From Geosiphon pyriformis (Eukaryota > Glomeromycota > Glomeromycetes > Archaeosporales > Geosiphonaceae), in the NCBI GenBank assembly GCA_016748015.1, contig JAAOMT010000672.1:135927-199926 (forward strand): 64,000 nt of DNA. Reading direction: 5' to 3'. Shown here one piece after another: positions 55,556 through 64,000 of the stretch; the stretch's first letter is position 1; each line of letters begins with the position of its first letter. Below the pieces are notes generated by a model. The model saw only the letters and a list, made by a program, of their open reading frames with translations. It was not told where the DNA came from and did not search any database. The translations under genes were made by a program, and so were the position numbers.

Positions 55556-56502
55556 TGTTATTAGAGGTTTTTGGTCTCTTTTCTTGAATGTTATTAATAT
55601 TTGTCTGTTGCTAATTTTACATTTTCTGAAAGCAGTTGAACCTTCAATAACTGAATTTATTTTTAAATTGTCTCTTATAATTTGAACTGCTGGGCTTATA
55701 AGTAGAATGGCCAATTCCATGCCAATTACTTTATGTACTTACATTGTAGTAAATGTCAACTCTTTTCCAGAAATTGCTTGTCTAGAAGCTCACTAAAAAT
55801 GTGTAGTTATTTTGCTGTGAAAGTCAACTCTTCTACAGGAATCTTATCTGTAGGCTACCCTAATAATTATAATTAAAAAAGAAATAGAATTTTATTAAGA
55901 GAAACGTTTTTTATCCAGGCCTGGAGTCACTAACAGATTACTGAAATTGGTAGCTAATCAATTTTAAAATGTTAGTTGTGTTTGAGGAAATTTCAAGTGC
56001 AATAATCAAAGAATTTGGTTTTCAAATATTTAATTTTTATTTGAATGTGTAAAAGATAATTTGTTCTAATTAAGATACTTTAAAGTAAGATATTATGTTA
56101 AGATACTATAAGAAAATATATTTTCTTGAAGAGAGAAGCTCTTTTTTTATACAACTTATTATAGTACTAGTCTTCGAACTTGCACTTTTTTCTTTGTTAC
56201 AATTTGGGTAAACTAAGAATATATTTCAATAAACTACAAGTTATTTCACTGAACTATTAATTATTTCGGCCAATTTTCATTAATTTCGGCGAATTTTGAC
56301 TATGTTAAATAGGTTAGGGTATTGTGTAATTTAATCATCTTAATTTCTATTGTACAAATCGAATTATTGATTAAGTAATGATATTTAATAATTTGATTAA
56401 ATAATAAGTGATAATTGAAATGATAATAATATATGCTAATTAATAATAAGAATTATGAAGATAATTTCATGCTAATTAATAGCTAAAATTTTACTGGTAA
56501 CA
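55556..56502 (-). mobile_element. Solo LTR, Gypsy B family, with 4-bp target duplication
   Basis: 947 bp. Top-strand ends TGTTATTAGAGG and TTTTACTGGTAACA match Gypsy-B (TGTTACCAGAGG and GTCTGGTAACA). ATGT flanks both sides (55552-55555 and 56503-56506), and LINE RNase H reads on from one side to the other. The TTCGGCGAA array is degraded (about 56195-56300; the last unit TTCGGCGAA near 56286 is intact). It is older than the LTRs of Gypsy-B by eye. Confidence 0.9.
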
Positions 56503-57400
56503 ATGTTTAATCCAACACTTATTATATAAGTTAGGTGTTACTAATCTCAACTTAGCTTGACACATATTTATAAAAACCTGACTATCAGAAAAAATCATAA
56601 TATTAAAAAAAGCTAAAACACACTCTAAAACTAGCATTATAATCTGTAACTCAGCCAAAGTTAATAACAGCAAACCATAAACTTCCACTCTTATGTCCAA
56701 ACTCAAACTAAAAAAGTAAATGACAATACTACCAACTACCTCAAAAACCCAAATTTTTTAACAAAACCATTAGTGTAGATTGAAATCTCAGACAAAAATA
56801 CATCTTTTAATTGAAAATAAACAGTACAAAAGCCAACCAAATCAAACATGTACATATTAGGACTAGAACCAAAAGCAGACTAAAAATTATGAACCAAACC
56901 ACCATCTCTAATAAAATCTAAAATCTGTGCAAACCAAAAAAGAATTAGACTTCTAAATTCAACTATTTTCAATGACAAAAATTCTTTTAAGAAAAACACA
57001 TCCTGTGACTATTCAAAAATTAATTCACAAATATAATGCCAAAATGCTTAAGAAATTTATAGATTTGAAAATATTTAACTTAATCCAAAACATCCATTAC
57101 AGAAACTTTATTTTTGAAGTGAAAAACACTGAGCAGATTATTGTACAGACAAATTCCATTGTACAAAAAGATTTGAACAATATTAGCAAGAAAATTGTTT
57201 GTCAAATTGATCTTTAACCTAATTAAAAACCAAAAAAAATTATGAAAAACTCAGCCTAGCATCTGCAAATCCATTAACTTGTGTCAAAAAAACTGACCAA
57301 GAATACTGTAAGTATTGGCAAAGTTTATTACTAATGCTATCTTTTTCTTTACTTGAACTTGGTCAAAAAACTTTAAATTATACAGAGATAAATAGTATAT
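56503..57400 (-). pseudogene. LINE RNase H region (copy 4, proximal part)
   Basis: 56706-56491 reads LDIRVEVYGLLLLTLAELQI, then MLVLECV and IMIFSDSQVFINM, ending NLYNKCWIKHC where the solo LTR begins. The catalytic Glu (in AELQ) and Asp (in SDSQ) are present. Upstream (about 56900-56710) a decayed LKNLGFFEVVGSIVIYF block corresponds to the TDGS-type start of RNase H. 56972-57217 is open on the opposite strand, but that is a shadow. Confidence 0.7.
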
Positions 57401-59550
57401 AACTTTATTAGGAAAATTATTTAGCAAATTGGTCTTGGTTTTTAAGCTTTTTATGATTAATCAGTTCTATTTATTGCATATGCTCTTGATAACAAAGCTA
57501 AACTGAGTTCTGTATTCGATAATCAGCTGCAAAACTACAGAAACCAAATAAGAAAATTGTTTGTCTAAAATAACTTTGCACAAAATCATTGATACAAAAA
57601 ACTTCATATTTAAATTAACTTTTTTCAAACACAGATTAAAAAGACTTTTGGTTAATAAAAAAATGCCCAAATATCAATAAACTTTGCCAGTATTTGCAAC
57701 TGAAATAAGAAAACCACTAATATCTAAGAAAACATCATTAAATCTTAGGTTTATTGAAATTGCTATTGTTTTTTTTTGTATTTATTGAAATGTTTATAAT
57801 GTCAAAAAACTTGCTAACAATATTCAGAATGTTATGTGTTACTGTATAACAATTGCCAATCCAAATTGTATCATTCATAAAAGCATTAATAGCTAAGTAT
57901 AAAGTCACACCTGTATTTGTCTTAATCCTACCAGTTCTGAAAGCAAATTTAGAATTTACATGGTACTTAAAAACCAAGTTATGTTTCTTTACTTTACACA
58001 AAAAAGAATCATAAAAAATCCTCCAAAAAAGAGGCAAAAAAACTTCATCCTAATCCAAACTATTATGTATTTTGTAATTATCAAACAAACTAAAGTTTAT
58101 TATTACCCTATTTCTATAGCTATTGTAAATATAACCAAAGAACCTAATAAATTTATTACACATTTTAATTCTTCTTAGACTTTTTTTCAAATGTAATCAC
58201 TTTACTGAATCATAAGCCTTTCTTATATCTTGAAGCACCAACCAAATCTCTTTGCCCTTTTTCAAAGCATTCTTTATTATAGACCCAATAGTAAAAATAA
58301 GATATTGAGTTGAAATGCTTTTCAACACCAAAAAATTGTTTTTTTGTAGAATATTATGCTTACTGTAGACTTTAGATATTTGATCAGACAAAACTTTTAA
58401 AAGAATTTTCTTTGTAGTTTCAATAAAAACAATTGGTTTAGTATTTATCAAAACACTCTCCTATTTATAAGGCTTTAGAATCATCAACACCCAAGCCTTT
58501 CTTCAAACATCAAAAACAGATTCAATATCCAAGCACAAACTGAACAGACATAAAAGAAAATTCAAAACATGTCTATTATACTATTTTTATATTTTATTAA
58601 AGATATCAGACAGTTTAGCAGTTTTACTATTAGAAAGCTTATTTACTATCAACAAAAACTTATCAAGGCTAATGTACTTTATAATACCAGAAAATGCTCT
58701 ATTCTTAATGTACTTAAGGGATACAAACTGCTTCCTTCAATAAACAGGAATAACATCTCTAATCTTATATTTCCTTGTCCAATTTTTTATAATTGAATTT
58801 ATTCTACACTTAATCAAATCAGATTCCAAAATCAAATTGCTATTATTTACTAAATAATTCAATATAACTTTTCTGAAAAACTTTTCTAACATGTTTCTTA
58901 TTATCTAATATTTGTTATTAACAAAAGCTTTTATGCATTTGGCAATAGCAGTTTTAATTCAAGACTTTTTAGCCACTTTAAAATCTAACAACTTACAAAA
59001 CCTATAAAACTTCTTGAAATAAAACAATAATTGCTTGATCAAGATTCTGCTGTATCTACCATTGAAAATGTCTTTAAATTCTACAGCCCAAACAGCATTT
59101 AGCCTGATTTATTTGGAAACTAAAGCTTGAATTTTCATTACATTATCTAACTTATATGTTTTCAGAATTTTAAACACTAGCAATTCCAATTTGTAAAACC
59201 TAAAGAATGCAGTGCACTTGAGAATACCATAATTCTGAAACCATGTTTTTGGAAAAGTGGCATTGGCTGTAGAAATTATTGCTTAACTGAGCAGATTCTA
59301 CATCTTATTATCATCAGATTTTTTTTTATAGTTCTTAAAGTCATTGGCTATAGCCAAAGCAGCAACCAGCAACAAATTTTTAAACTTCATCCAGATTTTT
59401 TTAACAATTCTACTAACTTTGAACTTCTATCTATTCTTAATAGTCTGCTTGTGTACTGAAATAAGTTGAAAATTGAGAAGTTTTTCCAAACCAATATTTA
59501 CCAAAACTACTATGTGATTAGTATCAAAAAACTTATTTGGACAATAAATC
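57400..59550 (-). pseudogene. LINE reverse transcriptase (copy 4)
   Basis: N to C on the minus strand: RINSIIKNWTRKYK, then YIKNRAFSGII and KPIVFIETTKKILLKVLSDQ (58440-58380), QYLIFTIGSIIKNALKKGKE, IWLVLQDIRKAYDSV (palm motif A, about 58200-58245), and PLFWRIFYDSFLCKVKKH (58037-57980). The catalytic box is AFMNDTIWIGN (about 57850-57885), where the family has F-x-D-D, so the first Asp is Asn. Thumb-like LGIFLLTKSLF-type blocks follow at 57670-57467. Inactive. Confidence 0.78.
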
Positions 59551-60130
59551 TGTTGATTAAAAGAAACATTCTTAAGATTAACACTAACTAAAACAAAATT
59601 TATGCACTTTTTAACTTCTTTGGAATTGGATCATATAGGCAATTTACACATTAAAGAACTCTTAAAAAAACTACATAATTCTATATCTAAAAACTTTTTG
59701 AAACTTGTACTGTGGCCAAAATTATTTTCATTGAAATCCCTTCTGAAAATCATGAAAATGCTATCATAAAATGCTTTAGCTACTATTGAGTTAATATTAT
59801 ATGTTTGAGTTAATTTTTTTTTCAGAGTAGTCTTAATATACAAACCCAAAATGAAAACCAAGAGACAATTTTTAAAAAGCAAATGTATTGACAAAAGCCA
59901 ATCAACTATTTTTGAGATTTTGTACATATGTTTTGTAATATTATTGTTAATTATCATAGTAATACCAGACTTTAAGTGATTGGAGTTTACACCAAAAGTA
60001 AAAACTCTAATTTCATTAAACTTGTTTATTATCCAAGGACAAACTTTGCCTTTTAACTTAGTTTCCATAATAATAAAAACAGAATTATTCATATTTTTGT
60101 GCTAACAAACAATGTTTTTTTGTTTTGCTA
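59550..60130 (-). pseudogene. LINE APE endonuclease (copy 4)
   Basis: 60092-59631 is open (153 codons). It has FIIMETKLKGKVCPWI with the catalytic Glu, then IRVFTFGVNSNHLKSGITMI, ILGLYIKT and RDFNENNFGHSTSFKKFLD (the GDFN motif with Gly to Arg). Further on, about 59530-59500, NKFFDTNHIVVLV represents the terminal T/S-D-H motif (Asp to Asn). Nicks target DNA in the family. Confidence 0.75.
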
Positions 60131-60167
60131 AATTGTTTATACCTCTTATATTGCATGTGGCAAATTT

Positions 60168-62070
60168 TCAAACCAGATTACTTATTAAGTTGAAGGAATC
60201 TGAATTAGCACACAATTGATTTAATTTTGCTAGAACCAAATTGACAGAAACTTTGAAAACCATCATTTTAAATTCCAATTTACCAACTTTGAAGATTAAA
60301 ATCTTTAATTTACTTGCAGCTAAATCTGAAACTGTATTATTAGCAACTAAAGAAGAAAGGATAGATAACATAAGCAGACTGTTTAAAACCATATTCAAAT
60401 TCAATCTTAATTCTGCAAGACCAAATGCAAAGGAAAAAAGAAAGTAAAAAATGGACACCAAAAATGTCAAATCCATAATGCTTAATTTTTGTACAATACC
60501 AGAAACTTGATTAGCCAACAGCTTCAAAAACCACTTCAAGAAAGACAAGTAAGCATCAATAAAAGAAGTATTTTAAAAAACAGACAAACTTATACTATTG
60601 TGTGATGTACCAAAAGAAGAGGAGCCAGAACCAGAATCAGAGTGAGTATTGTCAGAAAAAGCAGCAAGTAAAGCCACTTAAATTCAAGACTTGTCACTAA
60701 AAACAACAGAATAAAAAATAAGAACACTTTTCTTTGTATACAATCTGGTCAACTGAAGATGACTTATATCCAAAACCATTTTTTTAAATGACTTAGAAGG
60801 CTTAAAAACATATGCATCTGTTGCATTATACTTTAAAGCAGAATGTCTGAATTTCTTATACTTTTCACACCAAACCAAATCTATCTTAACCCATAAAAGC
60901 TTCATATTACCAAAAATTGGCTCTGTACAAAAGACAAACTCCAGTTTTTTGTCTGATTTAAAGCCAATTACAGCACAGCAAATCCAGTTGTCAATATCAA
61001 ATAAGTAATTAATAATACATATTTTGCTATTAATTCTTTTTAATAGAGTGTTCAGATAATGAGCTGTTGTTTTCACAAGTAGAGTAAACAAAAGTGCTCT
61101 AAATTAATCTTTAAAAGCCCAAATCCCATGATTTTCTATAGTCTTAGCTACACACACTAAATTTTTTTCAATAAAAAATAATCATCTGGTCATCAACTGA
61201 TCTGTCTAACTTGATTTAGCAAATTCTACTACAGTCTTCTGTTATAGCCCAATTAGTTGCAATTGAATTAACACAATTTTCCCAAACTCAATCACTGCAG
61301 TGATAATCATATTTTTAAACATATCTATGAAAATTTTCTTAATAATCACAGTCTGATTTGACCTGATTTTTTGTTTCTTAAGATTGCTGTTTACAATAAT
61401 CCTCTTTTTTCTGGCCAATAACACAGTCTTTTTTATGCTTTTCTTTGAAGTAAATATTAATTTGATAATTTTCTCAAATTTTGAGAAGATAGTAGCCCTT
61501 CCAAAACCATTAACAATTAAGAATAATTTTCTAATAAGCTAAGTTTTAACTGTAACCAATTTGTTATTTATTGCTGAAAAATTAATGTTCAAAGCAAAAT
61601 ATTTCTTAACAAATATCTTTATCTGAGTTTTAGTAACCTTTAAGTTAATCTACTTCTTGTCCAAAAAGATAGATAAATAAAAAGAAAAAGAAACTTCATT
61701 ATTATCTATATCAAAATTGGAAGAACCAATTGGAAAACCAAAAACAGTACCAGTATTGACTTACTTTGTTTTTAAAATATTTGTCATAGAATCAAACATT
61801 TTTTTGTTTTCATTTTCAACCTTATAGTCAACATTACTACTTAAGTAAATCAACCCAAAAGTATTATTATCTGTTTCTATTTTACTAAACTAATCAGCAA
61901 TGTGTTTTGATTTATCAAAACTCAAATCTGTTTCATTACTAAAATGTTTAATCTTGTCAAGCAAAGTTTTTTGTTTCTGAACCAAACTTCTATTGACTAA
62001 ATCTAAAGCCAAAACTTTAACAAATTTTTTTTTAGTTAAAGAACTATTTATGATAATAGCCAACTCAACT
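60168..62070 (-). pseudogene. LINE ORF1 (copy 4)
   Basis: In order: charged N-terminus with stops (62070-61430), ARKKRIIVNSNLKKQKIRSN and a decayed RRM-like part (61424-61242), 61091-60684 (LFTLLVKTTAHYLNTLLKRI, then WICCAVIGFKSDKK and a Cys/His block CEKYKKFRHSALKY), a linker, and 60548-60168 (LKLLANQVSGIVQKL, later KLEFKMMVFKVSVNLVLAKL). It matches the ORF1 of copies 2 and 3 at the C-terminus and in the RRM-like part. Role in the family: RNA binding and particle formation. Confidence 0.65.
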
Positions 62071-62200
62071 ACAAAGGGATTAAGTTCTTAAAAAATATTG
62101 AAATAAAGACCAGAAAAAATAAAAAAACTTCTTTTTTCAAAAATAAACTTTTTAAAAAATTTGGAATGTAGAAAAGAAAAAAGTTTTTTTGTAATTTTAT
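62071..62200 (-). other. LINE 5' UTR (copy 4)
   Basis: On the minus strand the element begins near ACAAAAAAACTTTTTTCTTT, followed by CATTCCAAATTTTTTAAAAA, parallel to AAAAACTTTTTTTTTCTTC and TTCCAAATTCCTAAAAAA at 16555-16600. Confidence 0.55.
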
Positions 62201-62209
62201 TATAAATTA

Positions 62210-62700
62210 TGTATTTATATATATAATTATTAAATTTTAATTATTAATTAGAATTACTTTATATATTGTTTTTAATAATTTATAAAATATAATGTATTTA
62301 AATTAAAATTAATATATATTATTTTTAATTTAATATATAAAACAAAAAAAACATTAAATAATTTAATAATTAAAGTAATTAAGACATTAATAAATTTAAT
62401 AACAGATTTAATTAATAAAACCAATATAATTAACTTAAACTTTAAAAAAACCAAACAAAAACCAATTAAAAAATTAACAGTTATAATAACAAAAATAATT
62501 AAAGATATAATAATAATAATAAAAATTAATAAAACAAAAGTCTTAATATAAGATTTAGTATTAATAAAATAGTATTTAAAATCTTAAAAAAAATAAATGA
62601 TAATATTTGTATTTTAAAGCCAAATAATTTTTATTATAATACTTAAAACAGTATTAATAACTAAAAGTTTTTCACCAAATATATTATTTTTTTTAAAGTA
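62210..62700 (-). repeat. Dispersed AT-rich repeat, copy 3
   Basis: The reverse complement contains ATTTTATTAATACTAAATCT, then ATATTAAGACTTTTGTTTTA and TAAATTTATTAATGTCTTAA, closely like copy 2 (53950-54130). It lies directly upstream of the LINE copy 4 5' end. Confidence 0.45.
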
Positions 62701-63756
62701 TTAATTTTGACAATAATAATATTTAAATTTTTTTGAAATTAAAAATAATAATTATATATTGTAATTATTAAGCAAAGTTAAAAAGATAATATAAATATAA
62801 CTACAGATTTAAAAAACCAATTTGCTAATTTTAAAAACTATACTATTAATAAAAAAATTGATTAATTTGGGTTTAAATTTATTATTATAAAAACAATAAT
62901 TTTATTTTAATTAACTAAAAAAAATTTTTAATATTATCTTTTTATTAATACAAATTAACAAGCAAAAACAATATTAACAGCAAAAAAAACTTGAAATAAA
63001 TAATAATATAAAGTTATAAGCTAGTAAACTTTAATTTAAAAAACAATTTTACCAAAAACATTTAAAATAATATTAAAAAAAAATAAAAAGTGAACAAAAA
63101 ATTACAAAAAACTTTGTAATTTTAAAATAAAAAATAATAATTTGTATAGCTATTATAAATATGTTCAAAAAATTTGATAAATTTATTGTATATCTTAATT
63201 TTTTTTAAATTATTATTTAAATATGTTTAATTTATAAAATTGTAAGCTTTGTATATTTTTTGAAAAACCAACTATATTTTTTTATTTTTTCTATAAGATT
63301 TTCGATTACTAATCTAATAGCAAAAATAAAAAATTGAATTAAAATATTTTTTAATTGAAAAACTGTTATTTTTTAAAATTTTAAATTTGTTATAAGCTGT
63401 AAAAATCTGATTAAATAAAATTTTTGATAAAATTTTTCTTATAAGCTTAATAAATACAATTAGTTTAATGTTTATTAATATGCTTTTCTATTTATATAAT
63501 TTTGAAATTATTGAAACTTGAAACTTTTTTTTAAGTATTAGAAACTGTTTTTTTTAATAAACATATATTTAACAAATTTAAAAGCTAAATTATAACAAAC
63601 TTATTACAATATTTTCATATCTTATTGATAATTCCAAAAAAACTTGCAGGTTTTTTTTTAAGAAAATTTTTAATAATTAACAAAAATTTATTAAAACTAA
63701 TTTAGAAAAGCAAACTGTTTCTGCCAATAAAAAAAATTACATTTTTAATTATATGC
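62701..63756 (-). pseudogene. LINE reverse-transcriptase remnant (copy 5)
   Basis: Collinear with 58070-58760 of copy 4: AGCTATTATAAATATGTTCA (63149) parallels AGCTATTGTAAATATAACCA (58118), TTTGATAAATTTATTG (63172) parallels CTAATAAATTTATTAC, and TTAATAAATACAATTAG with TATTAATATGCTTTTCTATT (63447-63495) parallels 58420-58465. The last part (63680-63745) parallels 58650-58760. More AT-eroded than copy 4. The left limit is unclear; 62701-63000 is only weakly alignable. It is cut by an LTR at 63757. Confidence 0.6.
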
Positions 63757-64000
63757 TGTTACCGGAGGTTTTTTGGTCTCTTTTCTTAAATGTTGGTAAT
63801 GTTGATTTGCTGTAAATTCACGTTTTCAGGAAGTAGTTGAACCTCCAATAACTGAATTTATCTTCAAATTATCTCCTATAATTTGAACTGCTGGGCTTAT
63901 AAGTGGAATGGCCAATTTCTTGCCAGTTACTTTATGTAGTTACGTTGTAGTAAACGTCAACTCTTTCCCAGGAATTGCTCGTCTGGAAGCTCACTAAAAA
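63757..64000 (-). mobile_element. Gypsy B family LTR, runs off the window
   Basis: Begins TGTTACCGGAGGTTTTTTGG. The first bases keep the ACCGGAGG that explains the ACCAGAGG and ACTGGAGG forms in the Gypsy-B LTRs as two opposite decays of one CpG. The following 240 bp match the LTR. Whether a full element or a solo LTR follows is not visible. Confidence 0.9.

Larger units (their letters stand above)
54455..62200 (-). mobile_element. Nearly full-length decayed LINE, copy 4, with a solo LTR inside
   Basis: All parts of the family are found in order on the minus strand: 5' UTR (62200-62071), ORF1 (62070-60168), endonuclease (60130-59550), RT (about 59000-57400), RNase H (56960-56503, continuing past the solo LTR to about 55440), C-terminal blocks and 3' UTR (54558-54455). 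It lacks only scattered codons, and decay is mostly substitutional. It is the best reference in the window for the family's domain order. Confidence 0.8.

Noticed and set aside
56972-57217. 81-codon plus-strand ORF as a gene.
   Set aside because: It is the opposite strand of the decayed LINE ORF2 and has no homologue-like motif.
1-64000. Mitochondrial or bacterial (endosymbiont) origin because of AT-richness and GTG starts.
   Set aside because: The content is nuclear-type LTR elements, LINEs and a MULE; there are no mitochondrial genes, operons or ribosome-binding sites. GTG is restricted to gag starts in a Kozak context.

Overview
The window looks like repeat-dense, strongly AT-rich nuclear DNA of a fungus. 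The best guess is an arbuscular mycorrhizal fungus (Glomeromycotina; Gigaspora- or Rhizophagus-like). That rests on recognising three transposon protein families I know from those genomes: a LINE whose ORF2 ends in RNase H and a characteristic C-terminal region, a SWIM-type MULE transposase, and very long Gag-Pol Ty3/Gypsy elements. The assignment is from memory and no search was run. I see no host gene, tRNA, rRNA or CRISPR array. Almost everything recognisable is a transposable element or its wreck.

Layout. 1-950: 3' end of a LINE (+). 955-5030: two extremely AT-eroded Ty3/Gypsy pol remnants (-). 5031-8730: AT-rich DNA with a dispersed repeat and a tandem duplication. 8730-16015: a decayed LINE (+) carrying one intact and one truncated solo LTR. 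16016-16540: a short unique-looking stretch with two CACGTG boxes. 16541-17697: 5' part of a younger LINE (+), cut by Gypsy-A. 17698-27388: Gypsy-A (+), its 3' LTR broken off. 27389-37258: Gypsy-B (-), complete with two 980-bp LTRs. 37259-38593 and 48715-50457: Gypsy-D (+, A family), split by the complete Gypsy-C (-, 38594-48714; a clean nested insertion with a CTGG target duplication). 50458-50870: a LINE 3' end (+). 51200-53560: a MULE transposase pseudogene (+). 54455-62200: a nearly full-length but decayed LINE (-) interrupted by a B-family solo LTR. 62701-63756: a further LINE RT remnant (-). 63757-64000: start of another B-family LTR.

How the genes work together. Gypsy A, B and C each carry one uninterrupted reading frame of about 2,350-2,570 codons, with no frameshift. 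It encodes Gag (with a CCHC knuckle), aspartic protease, an unfamiliar Cys-rich double zinc module, a dUTPase, reverse transcriptase, RNase H and integrase. A separate third ORF follows integrase and ends at or just beyond the polypurine tract. It is 219 aa in A, C and D and 239 aa in B. The three gag frames begin at GTG in a strong Kozak context with no usable ATG. All primer-binding sites start TGGTGCTCTC. Upstream of TATA, each LTR family carries its own array of short palindromes.

Decay is dominated by C-to-T and G-to-A transitions. The two Gypsy-B LTRs differ at about 42 sites, of which only two are transversions, and most premature stops are single transitions from TGG, CGA, CAA or CAG. 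Gypsy-B is flanked by two unrelated A-family contexts, so it probably formed by ectopic recombination between two B copies.
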